Assembly: GCF_937910895.1 (NCBI RefSeq)
Contig: NZ_CALEMI010000030.1
Location: forward strand, 1 to 40,448
Length of the DNA stretch: 40,448 nt
From: an uncultured Dokdonia sp.
GTDB lineage: Bacteria > Bacteroidota > Bacteroidia > Flavobacteriales > Flavobacteriaceae
Reading direction: 5' to 3'
Part shown: piece by piece, positions 1 to 7,990 of the stretch
Numbering within the stretch: the first letter of the stretch is position 1
Layout of the letters: every line of letters starts with the position of its first letter
Program-made: the position numbers and the translations under genes
Notes under the pieces: generated by a model
Database searches by the model: none
Told to the model about the DNA's origin: nothing
The model's input: the letters and a program-made list of their open reading frames with translations, nothing else

Positions 1-311
1 AAACCTGTTTGCTCTACTTCAGCAAGATTTAACTGTCCACTTAATGCTTGATTTCCATTTACATCTCCAGTCTGCATAACTCTTGCTAAGTTGGCGACAC
101 CATCTTGATTCGTTAATGTAGACTGCTCTGTTCCTGCTTGACGTACTTGTACGGCATTAGCAGATCCATTTTGAATACTTTCCCCTGTATTTGCGCCAGC
201 GGCAGAACCTGGAATTTGTGCAACCTGAACTGCTTTACGAGCCCCTGTGTCTTGTGCCATTGCTACACTTGCGATAGCTAATGCAACGACACTTAAAATT
301 ACTTTTCTCAT
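1..311 (-). CDS. Curlin-repeat secreted protein, paralogue 1 (partial, C-terminal part outside window)
   Basis: Only the N-terminal ~103 codons are present; the reading frame leaves the window at base 1. The start (ATG at 309-311, minus strand) is placed by near identity to the starts of the two next paralogues. A signal peptide beginning MRKVILS and ending AMAQ is followed by the conserved segment DTGARKAVQVAQIPGS, then the first curlin-like repeats of the form Q-x-G-x-x-N-x-A. The DNA is almost identical to 1549-1859, with changes concentrated in the Ala/Val-rich stretch after IPGS. Known of the family: curlin repeats (CsgA/CsgB type) form stacked beta-strand-turn units of extracellular amyloid. 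That this protein forms amyloid is inference. It is the most downstream member of a four-gene leftward array. Confidence 0.85.
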   Translation of the reverse strand, partial: MRKVILSVVALAIASVAMAQDTGARKAVQVAQIPGSAAGANTGESIQNGSANAVQVRQAGTEQSTLTNQDGVANLARVMQTGDVNGNQALSGQLNLAEVEQTG

Positions 312-367
312 GATTTTGTTAAATTTTAGTAATAAAAATTGAGTGTTAATGAGGGATTGCTTTATAT

Positions 368-409
368 AAAAACCTCATCACAAGAACAAATCAAGTGATG
401 AGATTTTTT
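368..409 (-). terminator. Hairpin terminator after curlin paralogue 2
   Basis: Arms CTCATCAC (374-381) and GTGATGAG (395-402) enclose a 13-base loop and are flanked by A-runs and T-runs, so the structure can terminate leftward transcription from the gene ending at 420. A closely related hairpin follows paralogue 3 (1918-1958), so terminator and gene seem to have been duplicated together. Confidence 0.65.
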
Positions 410-419
410 GTGTTAATTA

Positions 420-1859
420 TTAGTTAATAGGAGCCAAAGTAAATGATGAAACTGTATGTGGAGCAGTTACCCCTTGTGGAGTAATCTGAATAAATCCATT
501 TTGACTTCCAGTTCCCATTGGTCCTTCTTGAAGGACATCAGCTTGGTTTCCGCCTGCTCCAGGTCCAAATTGACCTTCGTTTTGACGAATTGTATAACTT
601 TGACCATCACGTTGTGTAAGAAGTGATACGTTAAACTCACCGTGTTGTAAAGTTCTTCCGTAACTGCCTGCTCCTGTTTGGAACATATTAGAGTTATTAC
701 CCATTCCAGCTTGAGAAACAACAGATGTGTTATCTGATCCCCACTGATCTTGTAAAGATGCATGATCAGCTCCATCTTGATTTAAGCCAGCTGCATTGTT
801 ATTACCTGTTTGCATTTGTCTTCCAACATTGTCTGTACCACCAGCCGCAAAGAAACTTTGAGAAATAAATGCAGAGTTCTCATTACCATCTTGGATTTGA
901 GCTGCATTATTAGATCCTGCTTCTGAACTAGCTTGAGCAATAAAAGCGTCATTATCATCTCCAGATTGGTTTTGGAATGCAACACCTGATTCTGAATTCT
1001 CTACTACTAGGAAATTACCTACAGAACCATCAAAGCCAGAAACTTGACCAAATCTAGTAAGTGCGTCCGAAGAAACCGAAATCGTTCCGTTTGTACCTTG
1101 GTTAATCTGTCCTCTGTTACCTACAGACCCTTCAGCCTCTTGAATTTGCTCCGCTTTATTATTATCACCTAACTGAGTAGTTAAAGCAACGTTACGAGCA
1201 TCACTTCCTCCAGCATTATCTTGCTCTACGCGAGACTCATTAGCATTTCCTGTTTGATTTACAATAGCAAATTGTCCCATACTATCTTCTGGACCTGCAT
1301 TTTGACCGATTTCAGAAATGTTTCCTGTACCAGTTTGAACAGTGGACGCATCACTATTGTCATACGTCTGTAATGTATAAGCTGAGTTATCTTCTCCATC
1401 TTGCTCTATAGCAGCGTCGTTACTTTCGGCTTGATTTGCAGTTCCCTGCATAATTTGAGCTCTGTTTGCAGCTGTATCATTATCATTATTTTGATCAATC
1501 ATAGCATTGTTAAAATCTCCTTCTTGATAGATAGTAGATTCGTTATTAAAACCTGTTTGCTCTACTTCAGCAAGATTTAACTGTCCACTTAATGCTTGAT
1601 TTCCATTTACATCTCCAGTCTGCATAACTCTTGCTAAGTTGGCGACACCATCTTGATTCGTTAATGTAGACTGCTCTGTTCCTGCTTGACGTACTTGTAC
1701 TGCGTTAGCAGATCCGTTTTGAATACTTTCTCCCGTGTTTGCCGTTGCTACAGATCCTGGGATTTGTGCAACCTGAACTGCTTTACGAGCCCCTGTATCT
1801 TGAGCCATTGCTACACTTGCGATAGCTAGAGCAACGACGCTTAAAATTACTTTTCTCAT
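420..1859 (-). CDS. Curlin-repeat secreted protein, paralogue 2
   Basis: 479 residues. The signal peptide is about residues 1-20 (ends AMAQ), followed by a conserved leader to IPGS and then a long Gln/Asn/Gly/Ala-rich region built of repeats about 20-24 residues long (Q-x-G-x-x-N-x-A, often ending in Q). The last ~70 residues, including LLTQRDGQSYTIRQNEGQFG and the end SSFTLAPIN, are conserved with paralogues 3 and 4, while residues ~200-390 differ strongly. No membrane segment or type IX sorting domain is evident. Known: such repeats are typical of CsgA-like curli subunits. Inferred: an extracellular fibre or matrix protein. No csgE/F/G-type export genes lie in this window. The gene sits 108 bp from paralogues on both sides, with its own downstream hairpin. 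The biochemical role is unproven. Confidence 0.88.
   Translation of the reverse strand: MRKVILSVVALAIASVAMAQDTGARKAVQVAQIPGSVATANTGESIQNGSANAVQVRQAGTEQSTLTNQDGVANLARVMQTGDVNGNQALSGQLNLAEVEQTGFNNESTIYQEGDFNNAMIDQNNDNDTAANRAQIMQGTANQAESNDAAIEQDGEDNSAYTLQTYDNSDASTVQTGTGNISEIGQNAGPEDSMGQFAIVNQTGNANESRVEQDNAGGSDARNVALTTQLGDNNKAEQIQEAEGSVGNRGQINQGTNGTISVSSDALTRFGQVSGFDGSVGNFLVVENSESGVAFQNQSGDDNDAFIAQASSEAGSNNAAQIQDGNENSAFISQSFFAAGGTDNVGRQMQTGNNNAAGLNQDGADHASLQDQWGSDNTSVVSQAGMGNNSNMFQTGAGSYGRTLQHGEFNVSLLTQRDGQSYTIRQNEGQFGPGAGGNQADVLQEGPMGTGSQNGFIQITPQGVTAPHTVSSFTLAPIN
1549..1859. repeat. Long direct repeat of the paralogue N-terminal coding block (copies 1-311, 1549-1859, 3103-3413)
   Basis: The first ~310 bases of the three left-hand curlin paralogues are nearly identical at nucleotide level, including synonymous positions. 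The same block in paralogue 4 (about 4835-5144) is clearly diverged. This suggests recent duplication or ongoing gene conversion among paralogues 1-3. Confidence 0.85.
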
Positions 1860-1917
1860 AATCTTGTTGAATTTTAGTTAAAATACTTAGTTAATATCGG
1901 GGGAATTTTTATCTATT

Positions 1918-1958
1918 AAAACCTCATCAAAAGAAGAGATCAAATGATGAGGTTCTTT
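1918..1958 (-). terminator. Hairpin terminator after curlin paralogue 3
   Basis: AACCTCATCA and TGATGAGGTT arms (about 1920-1929 and 1945-1954) end 14 bases before the stop codon at 1968. Leftward reading gives the hairpin followed by GGTTTTAAT, a short T-run. The stem core CCTCATCA/TGATGAGG is shared with the hairpin at 368-409. Confidence 0.6.
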
Positions 1959-1967
1959 ATTAATTAT

Positions 1968-3413
1968 CTAGTTTATAGGAGCCAATGTAAATGAACTCAC
2001 AGAATGTGGTGCAGTTACTGATTGAGGACTCACTTGTATGAAAGTGTTTTGAACTCCTGTTCCAAATGGTCCTTCTTGAAGGATGTCTGCTTGGTTTCCA
2101 CCAGTGCCAGCTCCGAATTGACCTTCGTTTTGACGAACTGTGTAACTCTGCCCATCGCGTTGTGTGATTAAGGCGATGTTATTTTTTCCATGCTGAATAC
2201 TTTGTGCATAACTTCCATTTCCTTCTTGTAACACATTTAGGTTATTATTTCTTCCTCTTTGTGTAGAAATAGCGGTGTTATTATCACCCATTTGCCATTG
2301 AAGAGCAAGATGATCATTTCCATTTTGCATTAAGCCTGAAGTATTTCCATTTCCGTACTGTTCTTGTCTCCCTGTGTTACCATTCCCGTTTGGACTTCCG
2401 AAAGCGTTTTGAAGCATGGAAGCTGTGTTATTATCACCAGCTTGAATTTGAGCTCCATTATTAGATTCATTTGTATTTGCATATTGCCCAATAAATCCTT
2501 GGTTCCCATCACCATTTTGTTGTTGGAAAGCAACACCATTATCAGAGCCTAAAATATTGTTAGTACCTCCTGTAATAGACGGATCTAAAGCTACTGTATC
2601 AAAATAAGCCTGTTGTGATGCTGGCGTCTGAAATATTTGGTTACTCACACCTTGACTTATAACAGCGATATTCCCTGTAGATCCTTCAGCACTCTGGTTT
2701 TGCTCTGCGCTGTTGTTACTACCTGCTTGTGCAGTATATGCCATATTACGAGCATCACTTCCTGCTGCGTTGTCTTGGTTAACAAGAGATTCATTATTCT
2801 CTCCAGTCTGAGTTACAATTGCAAACTGTCCTTGACTATTTTCTGGACCTGCATTTTGGTTAATCTCAGAAGTATTTCCTACACCATTCTGAGTGGTGGC
2901 AGCATCACTATTGTCATACGTCTGTAATGTATACGCTGAGTTATCTTCTCCATCTTGCGTAATGTTGGCATCATTATTTTCTGCTTGATTAGCAGTTCCC
3001 TGCATAATCTGAGCTCTGTTTGCCGCAGTATCATTATCATTATTCTGATCAATCATTGCATTGTTAAAGTCTCCTTCTTGATAGATTGTAGATTCGTTAT
3101 TGAAACCTGTTTGCTCTACTTCAGCAAGATTTAACTGTCCACTTAATGCTTGATTTCCATTTACATCTCCAGTCTGCATTACTCTTGCTAAGTTGGCAAC
3201 GCCATCTTGATTCGTTAATGTTGACTGTTGTGTACCTGCTTGACGTACTTGTACGGCATTAGCAGATCCATTTTGAATACTTTCTCCAGTGTTTGCTGTG
3301 GGTGCCGATCCTGGAATTTGTGCTACTTGAACTGCTTTACGAGCCCCCGTGTCTTGAGCCATTGCTACACTTGCTATAGCTAATGCAACAACACTAAAAA
3401 TTACTTTTCTCAT
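1968..3413 (-). CDS. Curlin-repeat secreted protein, paralogue 3
   Basis: 481 residues. The start is shared with paralogues 1 and 2 (MRKVIFSVVALAIASVAMAQ signal peptide). The first ~200 residues are almost the same as in paralogue 2. The centre (about 200-400) keeps the Q-x-G-x-x-N repeat rhythm but has a different sequence, including a non-repetitive insert around IFQTPASQQAYFDTVALDPS. The C-terminus SSFTLAPIN is again conserved. Predicted secreted and repeat-rich, probably surface fibre or matrix. Its 5' side has an unusually long non-coding gap (3414-3698) with an inverted repeat around GGGGGAGA that also occurs upstream of paralogue 4, so it may be the first gene of its own unit. Confidence 0.88.
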   Translation of the reverse strand: MRKVIFSVVALAIASVAMAQDTGARKAVQVAQIPGSAPTANTGESIQNGSANAVQVRQAGTQQSTLTNQDGVANLARVMQTGDVNGNQALSGQLNLAEVEQTGFNNESTIYQEGDFNNAMIDQNNDNDTAANRAQIMQGTANQAENNDANITQDGEDNSAYTLQTYDNSDAATTQNGVGNTSEINQNAGPENSQGQFAIVTQTGENNESLVNQDNAAGSDARNMAYTAQAGSNNSAEQNQSAEGSTGNIAVISQGVSNQIFQTPASQQAYFDTVALDPSITGGTNNILGSDNGVAFQQQNGDGNQGFIGQYANTNESNNGAQIQAGDNNTASMLQNAFGSPNGNGNTGRQEQYGNGNTSGLMQNGNDHLALQWQMGDNNTAISTQRGRNNNLNVLQEGNGSYAQSIQHGKNNIALITQRDGQSYTVRQNEGQFGAGTGGNQADILQEGPFGTGVQNTFIQVSPQSVTAPHSVSSFTLAPIN

Positions 3414-3534
3414 AATTAAAAAGATTTAGTTAAAAAATATGTGAGTGAAAATAAATAGTACTTAGTAGACATACTCATACACCCTTTAATTAGGATATCA
3501 GATGCGTATACCAACATGTATTATTTACTTAATA

Positions 3535-3566
3535 AATGTATTTTGGGGGAGATTTTAAAATACATT
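3535..3566. promoter_or_regulatory. Inverted repeat with GGGGGAGA core upstream of paralogue 3
   Basis: AATGTATTTT (3535-3544) and AAAATACATT (3557-3566) are perfect 10-base inverted arms around GGGGGAGATTTT, about 120-150 bp upstream of the paralogue 3 start. The same layout occurs upstream of paralogue 4 (5286-5314). Conservation between otherwise diverged spacers suggests an operator or RNA structure; the ligand or regulator is unknown. Confidence 0.55.
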
Positions 3567-3595
3567 ATTTTTAAAAACATAACTTGTAACAATAC

Positions 3596-3624
3596 CTTCA
3601 AGACAATAAATAATTGTCTTGAAG
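3596..3624. other. Perfect 12-bp stem-loop between paralogues 4 and 3
   Basis: CTTCAAGACAAT (3596-3607) and ATTGTCTTGAAG (3613-3624) form a perfect stem with a 5-base loop. No clear T-run follows on either strand, so it is a weak terminator candidate, an RNA-stability structure, or a protein site. Confidence 0.5.
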
Positions 3625-3658
3625 ATTATTTGCTATTGGTTTATGATTTCATATTGTG

Positions 3659-3692
3659 ATTTATTTGATAGCGAAGCGCTACCTAAATAAAT
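3659..3692 (-). terminator. Compound hairpin just after the paralogue 4 stop
   Basis: The outer arms ATTTATTT/AAATAAAT and inner arms TAGCG/CGCTA nest around AAG, starting 7 bases past the stop codon on the minus strand. Position favours a terminator, but the T-run is poor. Confidence 0.4.
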
Positions 3693-3698
3693 TAATAA

Positions 3699-5144
3699 TT
3701 AATTAATCGGAGCTAATGAAAATGTAGCTACTTGAACTGGAGCTGTTACGCCCGACGCACTGAAAGGAGTAAATCCTCTCTGTACTCCTGTACCAAGTGG
3801 TCCTTCTTGAAGAATATCTGCTTGATTTCCTCCTGCACCACCAAATTGGTTTTGGTTTTGGTAGATGCTGTAACTCTGACCATCTCTCTGTGTAAGGAAA
3901 GCCATGTTGAAATCACCATGTTGTAATGTTCTTCCGTAACTACCATCACCTTCTTGAGTAACATCTGAATAATTACCTGTCCCTCTTTGAGCGGCTACGA
4001 TCGTGTTACCGTCACCAGTTTGTGACTGTACAGAAGTATGTAATCTATCATTTTGAACGATTGTTGCTGCATTATCATTACCTACTTGAGTTTGAGTAGA
4101 TACATTATCAAATCCTGCATCTGGTGTTAGGTTTTGAATAGCTTGTGCTATATTACTATCTCCGCTTTGAGATTGTGCAGCGTTATTACCATCTCCAAAC
4201 TGTACAATGACAGCATCATTTTCACCACCTGTTTGTGTTTGAAAAGCAACTGCATTTGTCGCTTCAAAACCAGCACCATCATCATCACCTGCAAGAGAAG
4301 GATCAAAAGCATTTACAGCGTCAAAGATATCATCCTGTCCAGCTGAATATACTGTAATGTCTCCAGAAAAACCTTGTAAAACATCTGCGGTATTTCCTGC
4401 TGCATTTCCAGAAGAAACTTGAATTTGCTCAACTGCATTTCCAATACCCGTTTGACGAGCAATAGCTACGTTACGATCTTGGTCTCCGTTTGCACCAGAT
4501 TGGTTGACACGAGATTCGTTATTCATTCCTAACTGATCAACAATAGCAAAGTGTCCTTCGCTATCTTCTGGACCAGCATTCTGATTGATTTCAGATGTAT
4601 TCCCTACTCCATTTTGAATCGTCCAAGCATCACTATTGTCATACGTCTGTAAAGTGTATGCAGAGTTATCTTGACCGTCTTGCTCTACAGCAGCATCATT
4701 ATTTTCTGCTTGATCGGCAGTACCCTGCATGATCTGAGCTCTGTTACCCAATGATTGATCACCCGCATCATTATTTTGCTTGGTGTACGCATTGTTAAAA
4801 TCTCCTTGTTGAACTGTAGTAGACTCATTATTATATCCGTCCTGATCTACTTCTGCTAAGTTTAATTGACCACTTAGCGCTTGATTTCCGTTGACATTAC
4901 CCGTTTGCATAAGTCTAGCTAAGTTGCTAGTCCCATCTTGGTTTGTTAATACAGATTGTTCTGTTCCAGCTTGACGTACTTGAACAGCATTGCTGGATCC
5001 ATTTTGAATGGACTCTCCCGTATTTGCTCCTGCTGCTGATCCAGGAATTTGTGCTACTTGCACTGCTTTTTGAGCTCCTGTGTCTTGGGCATAGATACCA
5101 ACACTAAATGTTAGCGCAATCGCGCTTACCAATAATTTTTTCAT
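3699..5144 (-). CDS. Curlin-repeat secreted protein, paralogue 4 (most diverged)
   Basis: 481 residues. The signal peptide MKKLLVSAIALTFSVGIYAQ differs from its neighbours, but the following DTGAQKAVQVAQIPGS and the end FSLAPIN are conserved. The body is a series of Q-x-G-x-x-N-x-A curlin-like repeats rich in N, Q, D, G and A. Residues ~255-300 hold a repeat-poor, aspartate-rich stretch (DPSLAGDDDGAGF). Codon-level divergence from paralogues 1-3 is much larger than among those three, so it is probably the oldest split. It is the first gene of the leftward array and is preceded by 457 bp of AT-rich non-coding DNA with a regulatory-looking inverted repeat. Likely extracellular; amyloid assembly is inferred from the repeat family only. 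Confidence 0.87.
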   Translation of the reverse strand: MKKLLVSAIALTFSVGIYAQDTGAQKAVQVAQIPGSAAGANTGESIQNGSSNAVQVRQAGTEQSVLTNQDGTSNLARLMQTGNVNGNQALSGQLNLAEVDQDGYNNESTTVQQGDFNNAYTKQNNDAGDQSLGNRAQIMQGTADQAENNDAAVEQDGQDNSAYTLQTYDNSDAWTIQNGVGNTSEINQNAGPEDSEGHFAIVDQLGMNNESRVNQSGANGDQDRNVAIARQTGIGNAVEQIQVSSGNAAGNTADVLQGFSGDITVYSAGQDDIFDAVNAFDPSLAGDDDGAGFEATNAVAFQTQTGGENDAVIVQFGDGNNAAQSQSGDSNIAQAIQNLTPDAGFDNVSTQTQVGNDNAATIVQNDRLHTSVQSQTGDGNTIVAAQRGTGNYSDVTQEGDGSYGRTLQHGDFNMAFLTQRDGQSYSIYQNQNQFGGAGGNQADILQEGPLGTGVQRGFTPFSASGVTAPVQVATFSLAPIN

Positions 5145-5601
5145 AATAAAAGTAGTAGTTAAAATTTTTATAAATTAAAATTGCTAACAACTGACTTTCA
5201 AAATAAACACTCAACAACTTACATATACAGAATTGACTATATAAAAAAGAAGTTTTGTTACTAATTATAATATGGGGTATTATATGTATTTTAAGGGGGA
5301 GAAATGTAAAATACTACTGCTAAATTATATAAATAAAGACCACTAAACAAACTGTAATAACAACTTTTCGATCAAGTGTACATTGCTATTTTTACCTATT
5401 TAGTATGATTCCCTCTAAAAACAATACTTTACATCAAAAAGAAAAATAGTAGATTTTCTTTACTCAAAAAACACTGTAAGTAATATCCTACGTACATATA
5501 CGTGTTATATGTATTTTTTTTAATAAAAAATGTACAAGCTACAATTATGATGAGGAAAAAACAATATTAAATCACTAAAAATCAAATATTTAATTTAATT
5601 T
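5145..5601. other. Gene-free AT-rich spacer upstream of the curlin-like array
   Basis: No credible coding frame is visible. It holds the GGGGGAGA inverted repeat (5286-5314) and a small 7-bp inverted repeat TACATAT/ATATGTA (5493-5513) followed by a T-run on the plus strand. There is no good TAnnTTTG box for paralogue 4; the nearest is a TTATTTTG-like sequence on the minus strand near 5195. No strong terminator is seen after the glutamine synthetase stop at 5602. Confidence 0.6.
5286..5314. promoter_or_regulatory. Inverted repeat with GGGGGAGA core upstream of paralogue 4
   Basis: GTATTTTA (5286-5293) and TAAAATAC (5307-5314) are perfect arms around AGGGGGAGAAATG, about 140-170 bp upstream of the start. 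Arm and core sequences match the element at 3535-3566 while the flanks do not. Confidence 0.55.
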
Positions 5602-7785
5602 CTAATTAATAAACAATAACTCTCTATATTTTGGCAAAGGCCATAACTCATCTTCTACTAATAGCTCCAATTTATCACAATGACGTCTTATTTTATCTAA
5701 ATAAGGAAGAACCTTACCACAATAAGCTTTAGATTTTGGAACTAATTTCATTTGATTTGCTTTTTTTCGAGCTTCTGTCATTTCTGTAATACACGCATTT
5801 AAAGCATCTATATGTCCTGAAATTTCTTTTATAATAAGTGATTGCTCTTTTGCTAAAACCTTATAATCATCTCCATAAATATCTTTTAATCCTTTTACAT
5901 TCACAATAAGTACGTTTTGATACCGCAATGCAGTTGGAATAATATGATTACGAGCAACATCCCCTAATACCCTACTCTCAATTTGAACTCTTTTTATATA
6001 TTCTTCAATTTCTATCTCATACCGGGCTTGTATCTCTACAGCATTCATAATTTGTAAGGATTCAAATAAAGCAATTGCTCGAGGCGAAATTTTCTCATCC
6101 AACGCATCTGGTGTATTCCTATGATGGCTCAATCTTCTTTTTTTTGCTTCTTTCTCCCAAGCCTCGCCATAGCCATCTCCTTCAAATCGAATGTTTTTAC
6201 TCTCTTTAATATATTCTCGTAAGACATTAAAAATAGCATCATCTTTTTTCATAGAAGATTCATTAATAAGTACATCCACTTCTTTTTTGAAAGCTTTTAA
6301 CTGACTCGCAACTATCGCATTAAGTACTGTCATGGGATGTGCACAATTTGCTGTTGCTCCCACCGCTCTAAACTCAAATTTATTTCCTGTAAATGCAAAA
6401 GGGGATGTCCTGTTACGGTCTGTATTATCCAATAAGATTTCTGGAATTTTCCCTACAACATTTAGTTTTAAATCGGTTTTTTCCTGAGGAGATAATTTTC
6501 CATCTGTTACTTTTTCAAGCTCATCTAGTACTTGTGTAAGTTGTGATCCTATAAATACAGATAAAATTCCTGGAGGTGCTTCATTGGCTCCGAGTCTATG
6601 GTCGTTTCCGGCACTTGAGATAGAAGCTCTCAATAGTGCTTCATAGGAATGAACCGCTTTAATCGTGTTTATAAAAAAGGTGAGGAATTGTAAATTTTTC
6701 ATAGGGGTTGTTCCTGGACTTAACAGATTGATTCCAGTATCTGTTGCCAACGACCAATTATTGTGTTTCCCACTACCGTTTACTCCTGCAAAGGGTTTTT
6801 CATGAAATAATACTTTAAAATAATGACGCTCTGCTACTTTCTCCATCACATCCATAAGTAGCGAATTATGGTCTACTGCTAGATTGACTTCTTCAAAAAT
6901 GGGTGCTATCTCAAACTGATTAGGAGCCACTTCATTATGTCTTGTTTTAATCGGAATACCAAGAACCAAACATTCTTGTTCCAGATGTTTCAGATATGTA
7001 AGTACGCGTGTAGGAATAGAACCAAAATAATGGTCATCAAGTTGTTGTCCTTTCGCGGAAGCGTGCCCTAAAAGCGTTCTTCCAGTTAAGGTAATATCTG
7101 GACGAGCCGCTGCTAACGCACTATCAATAAGAAAGAACTCTTGCTCCCATCCTAAAGTTCCGTGAACTTTACTAACATTTTTATCAAAATAACGAGCAAC
7201 ATCTGTTGCAGCTACATCAATCTCTTGCAATGCTTTTAATAAAGGGGTTTTATAATCTAATGCTTCTCCTGTATAAGCTACAAAAACGGTTGGAATACAT
7301 AATGTGGTATCATAAATAAAGGCAGGAGAGGTAGGATCCCAAGCGGTATACCCTCTTGCTTCAAATGTATTACGTATACCACCATTGGGAAAACTAGAAG
7401 CATCTGGTTCTTGTTGTACCAATTGTGCGCCATCAAATTTTTCAATGACATGACCATCTGTTGTTATTTCAAAAAAGGCATCATGTTTTTCGGCAGTTGC
7501 GCCTGTAAGGGGTTGAAACCAATGCGTATAATGGGTAGCTCCTTTATCTAACGCCCAAGTTTTCATTCCTGTAGCTACAGCATCTGCTGTAATACGATCT
7601 ATTTTCTTTCCTTTATGTATGGCTTCTATGACATTTTCAAAAGCTGATTTAGGGAGATGTTGACGCATTGCTTGTTCTCCAAATACATTCATGTTATAGG
7701 ACAAAGATCTACGACCTTCTTCTTTTGGGAGTTGAACAGAACGATGTTGTACATCTTGAAGCGCTTGAAATCTAAGGATAGGCAT
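5602..7785 (-). CDS. glnN: Glutamine synthetase type III
   Basis: 727 residues, the usual size of the GS-III family. It catalyses ATP-dependent amidation of glutamate with ammonia in the cytoplasm. Family signatures are visible in order: KGQQLDDHYFG (about residue 247), HNEVAPNQFEIAP (about 285) with VDHNSLLMD following, NGSGKHNNWSL (about 335) in the active site, and NRTSPFAFTGNKFEFRAVGA (about 453-473). GS-III proteins are dodecamers widespread in Bacteroidota. The start MPILRFQALQDVQ matches the family N-terminus and lies 42 bases downstream of a good TATATTTG box. It is divergent from a type II glutamine synthetase 205 bp away, which implies shared nitrogen control. It carries a degenerate version of the genome palindrome near 7049-7066. 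Confidence 0.97.
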   Translation of the reverse strand: MPILRFQALQDVQHRSVQLPKEEGRRSLSYNMNVFGEQAMRQHLPKSAFENVIEAIHKGKKIDRITADAVATGMKTWALDKGATHYTHWFQPLTGATAEKHDAFFEITTDGHVIEKFDGAQLVQQEPDASSFPNGGIRNTFEARGYTAWDPTSPAFIYDTTLCIPTVFVAYTGEALDYKTPLLKALQEIDVAATDVARYFDKNVSKVHGTLGWEQEFFLIDSALAAARPDITLTGRTLLGHASAKGQQLDDHYFGSIPTRVLTYLKHLEQECLVLGIPIKTRHNEVAPNQFEIAPIFEEVNLAVDHNSLLMDVMEKVAERHYFKVLFHEKPFAGVNGSGKHNNWSLATDTGINLLSPGTTPMKNLQFLTFFINTIKAVHSYEALLRASISSAGNDHRLGANEAPPGILSVFIGSQLTQVLDELEKVTDGKLSPQEKTDLKLNVVGKIPEILLDNTDRNRTSPFAFTGNKFEFRAVGATANCAHPMTVLNAIVASQLKAFKKEVDVLINESSMKKDDAIFNVLREYIKESKNIRFEGDGYGEAWEKEAKKRRLSHHRNTPDALDEKISPRAIALFESLQIMNAVEIQARYEIEIEEYIKRVQIESRVLGDVARNHIIPTALRYQNVLIVNVKGLKDIYGDDYKVLAKEQSLIIKEISGHIDALNACITEMTEARKKANQMKLVPKSKAYCGKVLPYLDKIRRHCDKLELLVEDELWPLPKYRELLFIN

Positions 7786-7826
7786 GGGTATAGATTTAGA
7801 AAATTAGAATCTTACATTATAAGAAA

Positions 7827-7859
7827 CAAATATACGAGTATTTGAAAAATAATAGACAA
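7827..7859 (-). promoter_or_regulatory. Promoter of glnN
   Basis: On the minus strand TTGT (plus 7856-7859) is separated by 21 bases from TATATTTG (plus 7827-7834), a full match to the Bacteroidota -7 consensus TAnnTTTG. The predicted transcript start is near 7820, about 35 bases before the start codon. Confidence 0.65.
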
Positions 7860-7868
7860 TTATCACCT

Positions 7869-7928
7869 ACCCCCTACTTTTTTAGGGGTGTTAATAAATA
7901 ATATTAAATTTTTAATAATTACCCCCTA
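7869..7928. promoter_or_regulatory. ACCCCCTA boxes between the two glutamine synthetase promoters
   Basis: ACCCCCTA occurs at 7869-7876 and 7921-7928, with an inverted TAGGGGT at 7883-7889. The first and inverted copies form a palindrome just upstream of the glnN -33 region; the third lies just upstream of the type II gene's -33 position, which itself lacks a good TTG. The arrangement fits a shared nitrogen regulator (inference). Confidence 0.5.
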
Positions 7929-7956
7929 AAAAAATATACACGTTACATATTAATTA

Positions 7957-7964
7957 TATATTTG
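7957..7964 (+). promoter_or_regulatory. -7 box of the type II glutamine synthetase promoter
   Basis: TATATTTG matches TAnnTTTG exactly and lies 27 bases before the ATG at 7991. No convincing TTG is present 17-23 bases upstream, suggesting activator dependence. Confidence 0.6.
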
Positions 7965-7990
7965 CACCGTAATTAAAAAAATATGCCATT

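Noticed and set aside
467-2927. Several long antisense and alternate-frame ORFs inside the curlin-repeat genes (467-775, 782-985, 2364-2552, 2637-2927)
   Set aside because: They are shadows produced by the repetitive N/Q/G codon composition; they lack signal peptides, promoters or recognisable motifs.
1-5144. Periodic repeats that could suggest a CRISPR array
   Set aside because: The periodicity (about 60-70 bases) is protein-level and degenerate, in frame with the curlin genes; no constant DNA repeat with unique spacers exists.
5493-5520. Inverted repeat plus T-run resembling a rightward terminator
   Set aside because: No plus-strand gene precedes it, and the stem is short and AT-rich.
7049-7066. 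Palindrome-like sequence in glnN
   Set aside because: It has only partial similarity and encodes part of a conserved enzyme region; it could be chance or an old copy, so it is not counted.
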